From the NCBI GenBank assembly GCA_934045075.1, contig OW203750.1, positions 7,025,410 to 7,089,409 of the forward strand: a DNA stretch of 64,000 nt, in the 5' to 3' direction. Within the stretch, counting starts at the first letter, position 1. Every line of letters starts with the position of its first letter. Positions 36,201 to 48,200 of this stretch are shown here, in pieces. Source of the DNA: Yponomeuta sedellus. Lineage: Eukaryota > Arthropoda > Insecta > Lepidoptera > Yponomeutidae. Below the pieces are notes generated by a model. It did not search any database. It was not told the DNA's origin and saw nothing but the letters and a program-made list of their open reading frames with translations. A program made the position numbers and the translations under genes.

Positions 36201-39200
36201 GGTTGGGGATCGCAGTTTGGTGGAATTGTACTGCAGGGGGCGCTGCTGCCCACCCCCCCGGTTTGTGTCCCTCAGTCGCCCTTTTACGACACCCGCGGGA
36301 ATAATTTGGGTTGGTGCTATTCTCTAGGCCGACACCACATAGACTAGGAAAATTATCACTTAAAAATTATGTCTCTAATGGACTCTTTTAACTAGAACTT
36401 ACCTCATGTTGTGGGGATGCGGATGCTGATGGTGGTGGTGGTGCGGATGGTGCGGATGGTAGTGCTGGTACTGGTCGCCGGGGGGCGGGGGCGGGGGGAT
36501 GGTCAGCAGCGACGCCAGGTCCTGCCATCGCTGCTCCACTGACATGGAGCGCATCAGCGACTGGAACAGAAGAGAACAGAGGATTAGTTTCGATTGAAAC
36601 GGGACTTATTAGTATTAACAGACGATCGAACTTGGTGCGGGCCGCACAGCGGATTCGGTACGTTACATACCATATCCGTTCGTCTGGAACATAATCCACT
36701 ACTTGACTCTCTTTTCAAGAAAGTCTTAAATGGTAAATATCTCTTCCATTATAAACCAAAAAATAGTTTAGTATATTTTTTTGAGGACCTAAAAGCAACA
36801 AAAATAAATATATATATTTTTTTAATGCACTAACCCGTGCTAAGGACAATTTAGCCTCTAAATAGTTTTAAAAAAAAATATTTTAAAACTTTGCTTTGCT
36901 AAACACCCAAAATCGTGATCAGCCATTTTTGTCTACGGTTTGGAGACCTGACTCTGTGAGAGATCTGTGAGCATAGTAAAATAACAACGACGCAACCATG
37001 ATTTCATCGAGTTTACATGCAAAATATAGCAATTATCATTATTGCATTGTTCGAGAATGCAAAAACATGTCAATAAAGACCCCCGGGAAGTTGTGTAAAC
37101 ATACGAAAAAATTGGCTCAAACTGGCCAAAAGAGACCCCGATACTTTATCGAGTGAAACTTGGGTGCATTTATGTGAAGATCACTTTGGTGTAAGTCTTA
37201 TAAAAATCAATGTCCACTGGCTATAGCTGTTTGTCAGAATTTGGTTTACAAACCAAAGATGCTTTCTTTCTGTAAGGCAGTGGCGGGATCTACGTACAAT
37301 GACCCAACTATGAGGCTAACCCCTGGTTTCTGAGACACCACAGCGATATAATTTCGATGTAAAACCCAACTGCAAAATAGGTACTCGGGGCTGCAAGTGA
37401 TGCAAATTGCAGATGTTGCTGCCTGTACGTAATAGAGAGAGTATTGTAAACAGGTTCGAAATTTTACCGGTGAGTCGCCCATTGGCTCAGTCGGGAGAGC
37501 GCTGGCACGGTTAGCCAGCGGTCGCGGGTTCGTATCCCGGCATGGGTGGAATTTTTAGCCTCTGAATAGGTTTTTAAAACAGTACATTAACAGATTGTTA
37601 GTGAACGAGAAACTGGGGGTAAGTGCAGAAAATCTCATGTCTAACTAACTAACTAAAGCTCTGGTGTAAAGATGATTGTACCGTTACAATATCAGCCAGT
37701 TCCGATATCAGACCAATCAATATAGGTTCGCTACACGCTAACCAGCGGCCCAAACAGATCATCAGTAGCGGTGAAAACTGACAATATGTCGACGACAAAC
37801 ATTGCCGATGATAAAGAATTTGGTTGTAAAAGTGGAAGAATGCGACCGGGGCCCGTTAGAGTAAACTTTAAGGGTACCCACTTGCACCAGAGCCAACCGG
37901 AATGCCGTTCAACTTAAACTAGGGTCTAAAGCAGCGGTCGGCGGCTCGCGCTCGCGGAGTTCTTACTTGCGGCCCGTAAATGTTTTGTAGATCCTACTAA
38001 AATTATAAACGCGAAAGTTTGTAAGTATGGATGGATGTTTGTTACTCTTTCATGTGAAATCTACTGAATGGATTTTAATGAAACTTAACAATAATATAGC
38101 TTATACGTCAGAATAACACAAAGGCTACACTTTATGAGGATATTGTGTGAATTGTTCAAAATATGGCGATAAGTGCCAAGTGAGTAGGAAAAAACATAAC
38201 ATCTGCGAGATGTTCTGGTATGCGCTGACAAAACCTATTATACGCGACGCTAATATAAGCTACTCGGAATACTAATCCTGCGCAGACGAAATTGCGGGCA
38301 CCAACTAGTATGTTATAAATATAAATGTAAGCCTTCAAGGAAAAATGTAAAATCAGTTACCTATTTACGCACGTTGGTATTTCAATTTCTGTATAATTTA
38401 CGGTGGTTATTAGTTTTGTTATTATTACTAACTAGCAATTTTTTTTTATTAAAAAACTTTTTTTTTATTATGTATATTTATGCAAATCAATTGAATGTAT
38501 CTGTTGATAACTATTTGCACACTGTTGTTTAGGCATGTACGAACATACAAGATGATAATTACAAAGGTATATATGAAGACATCTACTTCCTTCTCGAATA
38601 TCTTAGTCCAGTTATATATTAAACGGGTCAAATCGCCAAATAATATCGCGAATCATTAAGAAATACTATCTTAGTCCAGTCCATCCAAAGGTTGGAAGAG
38701 ATCACTTTTAGTGATGAGGCCGTCTGTACTCTTAGGTTAAGAAATATCTGTGTAAAATCCATTTTTATGTACAATAGTGTTCTCAGCCTGGCCTGAAATT
38801 ATTTTTTCAACAAAAAATAATTGTAATAACAACAGCCCCAAGCACAAAATGTTCAGCCTGTTTTGAATAAACACACCACAGCATGATGTTATGACGGCGA
38901 ATCTAATTTTATTCAACGTATTTTTTGTCGAAAATTTATTAACATCCTAGATTGTAGAATCAAGGTTCTAGACTGCAGGTTCTAAAAATAATTGTCCAGT
39001 TGTTAATATTTCTCAGGGTCACTTTTAAATAAAAAGTGAAAAGTGAGTGATGTTGGGGCTCTTACTAATAAACACGTATAGTTACATAGGGTTTTGTTCA
39101 CGTCATTTGAATGTAGTTTTCAGTTGGAAGAAAAGAGACAAAACACTGCATAGGTATACAATACTTACACCAAGTTTATTAGTAAGGCTGCAGATTTCTA

Positions 39201-42200
39201 TAGCTTCACTTTGTATACGCGTGTGTGTTATGCGAATAAATGTTTTATCTATCTAACTATATTTTTATATTTTGGCGCAAGTTAACACAGCTAAACCCCG
39301 GTTTAACACGCCGTTGCTGCACGCGGGTGCCAGCAGTATTTGTTTTATTAATATTTAAACACGGATGGGCGAGAAAATTAAACGTTTTCTTTACCTGCGA
39401 AGCTACAAAACATAGAGAGACCTTTTTAGCCTCTAAATAGGTTTTTAAAATTGTCCCTAGCACGGGTTAGCGCATTAAAAAGAATATAATCATGTGGGTA
39501 CAGCGATATCATTCCGATATAAAAACCTAACTGCAAAGTAGGTAGGTACTCGGCGCTGTAAGTGATGCAAATTACTTCAGCCAGATGTCGATGCCTTTAC
39601 GTAATACAGAGAATATTGTAAAGGGGTTCGAAATTTCATTGATACCGGTGAGTCGCCCATTGGCTAAGTTGGAAGAGCGCTGGCACGCATAGCCAGATGT
39701 CGCGGGTTCGAATCCCGGCATGGGTGGAATTTTAGCCTCTAAATAGGATTTTAAAAGAGAGAGACCGCTTCGTGAATAATAATGCATACACCATACGTGG
39801 CACCAGCTCTTTCTCAGAGGGAGAGAATCAATTCAATTTATTTCAACGTAAAGAATATATTGTTCATTCTGTTTGCTGAATGTCAATGTCAGAAGCGCTC
39901 GTGGCCTAACGGAACCGAGTGATTGGAATCAATCACTTTGGTTAAGCAACAACAGGCGCGGTCAGGTACTGGATGGGTGACCATCTCGTGTCTACCGCTA
40001 GTGGCATTTTTTCCGAGCGTTTCCGTGCTTCGCAAGGCACGTAAAGCCGTTGGTGCCGGCTGTCATGTAATGGCAGTCGGTAAGCCATGTGAGAGGCCTT
40101 ATGGACGGTTTGATAACTTCTGACAGTAAGGCCCGCCACCGTCTTACAATCCTCCACCAACCCGGATTTGGCCCCCGTGGTGGAGTACGGCCTAACCTTC
40201 CTACGATGCAGGAAGAGACCCGTCCCCCAGCAGTGGGGACATACAAGGGTTGATAACGAATGCACAATGTAAAGTGTAAGCCGCTGCCTTCGGGCCGTAT
40301 TGTAGTGAAAAGAAACTCCACTCTGACCATCTTTCTCAAGTCATCTTAAATCAAATGCATCAGTTGCCGCCTATACCGTATACTTAATAAGATTTCATAA
40401 TTGCCATCAATAACTTTAAATACCAAAGCATTAGTTAAATGGCTTACAAAAGTAGGGAAAAGATAAGTGCTGCGGCCAGACACACGAACAGCCCTCGTTC
40501 ACGAGCACACAATCTGTTAGCTTTTAGGCTCTAGTAGGCTTCGGTATTCGCCGAAAGCACACGAGTGTAATACTACTTCCTGCTCTGTATAAGTGTCATA
40601 TTAGTTCCGATTGTAAGTCTATTAAGGGCGAGATAAATAGTCGTTGCTTAGCCCAAGTCCGTACTCATGCTTCCCTATGCATTACTTCAGGCTAACTTAG
40701 CTATGCATCAATGCGTTACTAAAATAGACGTTTGCTTAGCTAAGCAGGCCAATGTCAGAATTAGTCCGGGTTTCGCGACTTATAGAGTGCCAAAGTACTG
40801 TCTATGATAGACAAATCGATTCTTAAGCAAGTGCTTTCGCTAAGACTCGTTCTTAGAAGCGACTATTTATCTCGCCCTAAGAATTAGGGCGGCGCTTGAG
40901 GAACCGTGGTCTTGACAAACGCTCAGGGGCATTTCTGATGCAGAGGATCTCCCTGGCTGCGCAGCGTGGTAACGCTGCCAGCGTTATAACATAACATTAA
41001 CATAACATTTACATACAAGCACATACTTTGCTTCTGGCCTCACACTAGGATACCCTGTGGGTATTGCGACTGCAAATTCGCAAATGTACGTAACTTTGAA
41101 ATTAAACAAAGTCATTGGTAGGTACATGCCCGCACTCGGGATCGAACCTGGGGCTCTCGCTTGCCAGTCTATGGTTCTACCCACTGAGCTAAAAAAAAAA
41201 AGGATTATCTACATGACAGGTCTGGAATTAAAGCCAGTACAATGTATGACTTATTAAAAAACTATGTTAATTAAGAACTTTGAAAAGACTAAGTTTGGAG
41301 TTTTTTTGTCCATTTTTTCTCCAAAATGATCTAGATTTTGAAATGGACACCTACTTAGTTTGAATTGTAACGTTCATTAAGCCGCGGTTTCTATGCTACT
41401 TTGAATAAAACATTTTCATTTCAGTTCATGGCGTTATTGCAATTTCAGATACGTGAACACCTCAGCCACACAGCCTTCCTCACGACGTTTTTCTTCACAG
41501 AATCGAGTGGTATTGCTACCATAAATTCACAAACGAAGAAAGCAAAGTGATATGTGTCGGACTTCGAACCCACGACCTCTTAATAACGACCTCGAAAGAC
41601 TAAGTTTGGATTTTTTTGTCCATTTTTCTCCAAAATGATCTGGATTTTGAAATGGACACCTAGTTTGACATGTAACGTTCATTAAGCCGCAGTTTCTGCG
41701 CAACTTTCAATGAAACCATTTCATTTTTTATGTGAGGCAAGCATTCTAAATTGGAAATTAGTCTACACAACCTTATCTCAAAAATACTACTTTTTATCAA
41801 AAGCATACTTTTTTGACGGATTTGTTTTTCTTTACCTACTTCGACTTTAACAGACTTTAGATTTTTTTACTTTTGGTGTCCTTGCTTTTTAAGTTATGTA
41901 ATAAGATATTTTCTCACCCATGGGAATAGAATATTTTCTCGCAGTAAAACGTAGCGTTTGTGTCAATCCGGGGTGTCAGCTAACTCCATACCAAATTTTT
42001 ATTAAAATCACTCCAGCCGTTTATACGTGAAGAAGTAACAAACATACACACTCACAAACTTTCGCCTTCATAATATTAGAGTGATGGTGTGATACTTGCA
42101 ATACCACTCCCTAAATGGGAAGAAAAACATCGTAAGGAAACCTGAAAGTCCGAGGTGTTCAACGACCTCTTCTTCTTCAGGCTTTATTATGTAGTCCACT

Positions 42201-45200
42201 GCTGGACATAGCCCTCCCCTAATGAGCGCCATAGCGCCCTATTTTAAGCTTGCCGCATCCAGCATCTGCCTGCAGTTTTTCGCAGATCGTCATCCCACCT
42301 GGTCGGAAGGCATCCTACATTACGTTTGCCGAGTCGCGGTCTCCACTCAAGAACACGTTTACTCCAACGGTTGTCGGGTCTTCGCGAGATATGGCCAGCC
42401 CACTGCCACTTCAACTACCCCAGCGCTTGAAATTGCCAATCCTTGGGCACGCGAGGTAATTAAGCCCATACTCTCTTTCTGAGAGAAGGCCTGTGCCCTG
42501 CAGTGGGGCGTATAGGCTACATACTCCGGCCTCAACGTGAAAGGTTCAATTGGAAAGTGTTTAATTAAGTATTTCTTCTTTTATTTAACATTTTATAATC
42601 AATCGACTCTATCACTCGTCTTTACTTTTATGGCGATATATGGCCTTTCGAGCTAATTCACACCTTTCTAAGAGATTTGTCTTAAAAAGTTTATGTTTTG
42701 AACCAATACCGTGGTTTCTAACAGGCGTAACGGAGTACGGGGCCACTTCTGCTAATATTTGTAAACGAAATAGTCACAATGACTTACATTTTCATGCTTG
42801 TATTATTCTCGTAGCCCCGGCTGCCTGAGTGATCTTTAACGATCACCAAGGTTAAGCAGCATTTGGCAAGTTCAGTGCATGGATGGGTGACCATCCACGA
42901 CTAAAGCTAGTGGCATTTTTCCGAGCCTTGAAGTTTTCATCAAGCCGCCCTAGGGTCTTTGACTTGGCTTAACTAATGCCATCTATCAACGGCTACCGGC
43001 ACCAACTGCTGAAAGTATCTTGCGAAGCACGGAAGCGCTCGGAAAAATGCCGCTAGCGGTAGTCGCGGGACGGTCACCCATCCTGCACCTGACCGCGCCT
43101 GTTGTTGCTTAACTCAAGTGATTGATTCCAATCACTTGGTTCGACTGGGCCACGAAGTACCTACCTACATACATAAGGATAGTTTTTAACTCTCACCGTT
43201 ATTTTACAAGAAGAACATTACTCCAAATTCAAGTACCTATGACAGCTCAATCTACTTGAGGTAAACTAGAACAAACAACACAAAACTAATCCTTATTGAC
43301 TCAAGCCCAGAGACTCATTTACGCCAACTCATGCGTTCAAAATTCGAACGCGTTCAAATATTTGCTCTACGACTTCGAAATTCAATGTTTTTACTTTTTT
43401 TTGTCTTCACTCGCAGCCACTGGTCTTATTCCGCGCGTGCCAGTACTCGACGGCCAGGCACCGCCATAGACAAGAGAAAATATTGACAGATTGATTCCGA
43501 CGCCATAGACTACACTTAAGCGCTTTCACAGCTATCTTCTTATGGTACGGCTAAGATAATTAGCGTTCCTTGCCACAGCGCTAGTAACAGCTGTCACGGC
43601 CGCAAAATGATCGCAGCTGAACCGTAGGTAGAACAATGGACTCGGAGACCCAGGTTCGATTCACAGTGCGGGTATGTATACTTGGTATTGGTGGCAAATT
43701 AAGTCCGACGAACTCGACTACTATTGAGCCTATTTTGCATGATAACAATGAATTTGCTTTCTAAGTTGGGTACATTACCAAAAAATACCATACGTTAACT
43801 GCGCACTGCGTTTTTAGTAGTATCACAAGTTGTTTAGATCAATGAAACATATTTTTTTTATTTTCCTCCTTGTGAAGCGAAGTGTGTGGTGTCGGCCTAG
43901 AGAATAGCACCAACACAAATTCTTCCCGCGGGTGTCGTAAAAGGCGACTAAGGGGCACAAACCGGGGGTGGGCGACAGCGTCCGCTGCAGTTCAATTCCA
44001 CCGAACTGCGATCCCCAACCCGCATGCCCAGCGTGGGGATTATGGGCATTACCCCCCCAATGATGGCACAACCTTGCGCTATGGCGCTCATTAGGGGAGG
44101 GCTATGTCCAGCAGTGGACTAATATAGCCTGAAGAAGAAGAAGCGAAGTGTGACAATTGTGAAGATATAGTCGCAATATCACTCGCTAACTGCGAAGGAA
44201 AATATCGTGAGGAGACCTGAATATCTGGGGAGTCCAAACATCTCGGCGCTTAAAATTGCCAATCCGCAGTGGGCACGCGTGGTAACTAAGCCCATATTCT
44301 CTCTCTGAGAGAAGGCCTGTGCCCTGCAGTGGGACGATTATCACTACAAAAAAAATAACACGTCACATTTAACAAAATCCGAAGTATAACACAGCAAATA
44401 TTCAGCAAAAATGCTGTTAGAATATTTTCGGGGCTTAATCGCATAGTAATTTATTGCTATTTTACCTCGACGTTTCGACGACGTTACAGTCATCGTGGTC
44501 ACGAGAAGACTGATGGCTGGTACCTGTTCGCATCTTCGGCTGATAAGGTTTCAGACTACCCTCAATCAGCCGTCAGCCAAGATGCGAACAGCTTCTCGTG
44601 ACCACGATGACTGTAACGTTGTCGAAACGTCGAGGTAAAATAGCAATAAATTACTATGCGATTAAGCCCCGAAAATATTCTAATAATATTTTCAAGTCGC
44701 AAAAGTTTAAATAATGTTACAGCAAAAATGCAGCGCTGAAACGCTACTAACGACGTAGGAAAGCGCTAAAGCGCTACTTTGGGTGTTGCCAGAGCTTAAG
44801 TGTACAAATGCAGCGTTAAGACAAGTGCTGAGTAAACTAGGCGTTGTGGATTTTTGGATAGCTCACGCGACCTACTCGGAGGTTCAAGTTTCACTACCTG
44901 TAGAGTTAACCAAGTTGCGGACACGCCTATGAAACGAAAAGAAATGAAACGAAATTAAATTAAATTAAATGAAAAGGTTTTATTCAAAGTAGCGCAGAAA
45001 CTGCGGCTTAATGAACGTTACAATTCAAACTAGGTATCCATTACAAATCTGGATCTTTTTAGAGAATAAATGGACAAAAAAATCTGCAAACTTAGCCTTT
45101 TCAAAGTCCTTAATTATCAGAGTTTACATATTTTTTACAAAGCTCATGCATTGTACATGCTTTAATTCCAGACCTCATTGTCATCCAAATAATCCTTTAT

Positions 45201-48200
45201 GTTTTAGTAGCCCTTTTGGCACAAAGTGTACTTAACACATTTTTTGAACCGCGTTTCAGGCGGAGTTAGTGGAGCTGTTCTCAAGTTTTCATTTCTCAAT
45301 AAAGATAGTTGAGAAAAGAAATGGTATCAGCCCTTTGTATATCCTCAGGTCCCCAAGGTTAGGCCTCCACCACGGGGGCGAAGTCCGGGTTGGTGGAGGA
45401 AATGTAAGACAGTGGCGGGCCTTACTGTCAGAAGTTATCAAGCCCCCATAAGGCCTCTGACATGGCTTAAGACTGACATGCCGTGACAGCCGGCACCGAC
45501 GGCTTAGCGTGCCTTGCGAAGCACGGAAGCGCTCGGGAAATATGTTGCTTAACCTTAGTGATTTATTTCAATCACTCGGTTCTACTAGGCCACGAGCGCT
45601 TCAGATATTTGTAGTTAGTAGATGTTTATTAAACATGAGTAAATCTCGAACGGAGAGATCTATATGAATGTATCATATAGATCCTCGGAGCAGATCTATC
45701 ATCGCCTCACGAGTCAAAGAATTCTGTCACTAAGGAATTGACTCCTAAGATACAGGGTGAACTATTTTAGGAGACAGGAGGCAGGAATATATTTTCAAGA
45801 AGAGGGTCTTGGGGTTTCATATATTGTAAGAATAGGGACATTGGATACATATATAAAATAAGTACAAGAGGCGCTTATTTTCTAATTTGAATTTAATTCG
45901 GCATGGCGTTCGGAATACAGATTTTGGCTGTCGCTCGACTTTCTATGTAAAATTGAAGTCATAAGTCGTATACGATTTATTTGCTAATGAATTGAGAATT
46001 GGCACCCGGGAGTTTTTTTGTCCCCAGCCGGTACAGTATAAGGCCTGCACAGACGAGGGACTATCCCCCGGGTACTTTTTTGTCCGTCGATATAGATCTC
46101 TTATAAATTGTATCGAGTAACGCACACGAAGGACTAAAAGTACCCCGTACAAAAAGTCCCTCAAGTTACCGAGGACATCAAGAGACCGGACTGGACAAAA
46201 GTTCGGTGTTCTCTTTAAAAACGCCTTTTCTTTTTCAACTCCATGGAAATTACAACACAATGTAATCTCAGAATATTTGCTTTTATAGCGTTCACTCAAT
46301 TTCCGCGGAACAAATGACCACACTCCGTAGGCGTTGAGTCCGCGACAATTACTCGGAGGACATTTTTTACGACTCTTCTGCACAGGCCTATAAATTAAGT
46401 AAGCCATATCGTGATAGGGCCTCAGCCAACCTTGGTCGGCTCTCAAGGCACACCGGCAGCTAAATTACCAGGAGCACAGAGCCTCAGATGTGTAATTTAG
46501 AACACGCGACATTATGTACCTCTCTTGGCTAATTGCCGTGCGAGACACGTGTGCGCACGCCCTTACTATGTGGCTGCAGCGCGGTTGGTTTGAGAAAGGG
46601 TACGTAATACAGAGAGTATTGTAAAGAGGTTCGAAATTTCACTGATACTGCAAACTGGGTCGCGCTAGCCAGGCAAGTAATGACAATACGTTATCAACCC
46701 TTGTATGTCCCCACTGCTAGGGCACGGGTCTCTTCTTGCATCGCAGGAAGGTTAGGCCATACTCCACTCGGGGGCCAAGTACTGTTTGGTGGAGGATTGT
46801 AAGACAGTGGCGGGCCTTACTGTCAGAAGTTATCAAGCCGCCCATAAGGCCTCTGACATGGCTTAACGACTGCCATTATATGACAGCCAGCACCAACGGC
46901 TTAACGTGCCTTGCGAAGCACGGACAATATTTTTTTTTAAACATTTATGTAGGGCCTTAAGTTGTAAGATACGTCCACGTAAACATTTTATGCAAATAAA
47001 TTTCATTTTAATTAAATTTATTTATTTCCTTCAGCAACTTTCCATCGTAAGGTTGTCTGAAAGAAATTGCTTTTAGCAATAAGGCCGCCAATTGTACTTT
47101 GTATATTTGCAATTATTTTGTATTTGTTGTTTTTCCAGTGTACAATAAAGAATATTCTTATCTTGTCTTATTTTAAAATTTTCATTTAAATTTTCATTCC
47201 ATTTTCACTTTCATTTTCGGTTAATTTTTATACTAACAAAACCCACAAAAATGTACAGAAAACGTCGTCATCAAACAAACGAAATACACAATTAATTACC
47301 CTTAAAACGTCGGCACTGCAATCAGAACAGAAGCCTCTCATTACAATGACATTTGGCTCTCAAAAAAGGCTACAGCAGAAAAAACTAATCGTTTTTTTTC
47401 TTCTATTCAATCGGCACCAACAAATTGGCGGTTAGGCGGCAAAACACACATCAATATAGTTATAAGGCACAGAACTGTACTTAGTATGTGCGCTTAGACT
47501 TGAAGCATCAACGCAACGAACGTTCATGCAATTCGGGATGCAAACAAAAAAGTGAATTGCCTGAATAGAAAACCATTTCGAGCTTAGCATCCAAACTACA
47601 GTATTTTTAATGTAAGAGATTTTTATCATAAAAGATGAGCCTTATTTTGAGTAAATAATAATATTTAAATGCCCTTCATATGACCTCTATGATGACGTCA
47701 CATGTTAAATCGTCTGTGGTAGTAGTTATTCTGTGGACAAACTACCAATGGCCTGTCAACTTCATCTGTCAAACATCTGTCTTTTAACACTAAACCACAG
47801 AAAAATCCAATCGCGAACTCTACCTACACATAGTATGTAACATATGACGTCACGCCGAATAATATTAATTTTATTTAAATAACAATGATAAACTCGATTA
47901 ATCCTAATTGTCATTATAGTACAACGCTATAACTAAGCATCTAGTGCCAGGACTTTGAATGACGGGATACGCAATAGTCCGATTAGAGAACGTTGTGGGC
48001 TGAAAGAGGATGTAGCGACTAGAATTGAAAAGGAATGTGCGGTGGTTTAGACATGTGGAGAGGATGAAGGAAGAAAGATAGACGAAAAAAAAAAATTGCG
48101 AATGTGAGTGGAAGAGTTGGTAAGGGACGTTCCAGGCGGACATACATCGATCAAATAGGGGATGTATTAGCAAAGGGAATGATAAAAGTACTCGGGACCG

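Noticed and set aside
39894..40010. Possible 5S rRNA gene
   Set aside because: Only the internal-promoter region resembles 5S; both ends differ and a SINE body follows.
45943..46446. 167-codon minus frame
   Set aside because: It lies over a non-autonomous DNA element present also at 6086-6472, where the frame is broken.
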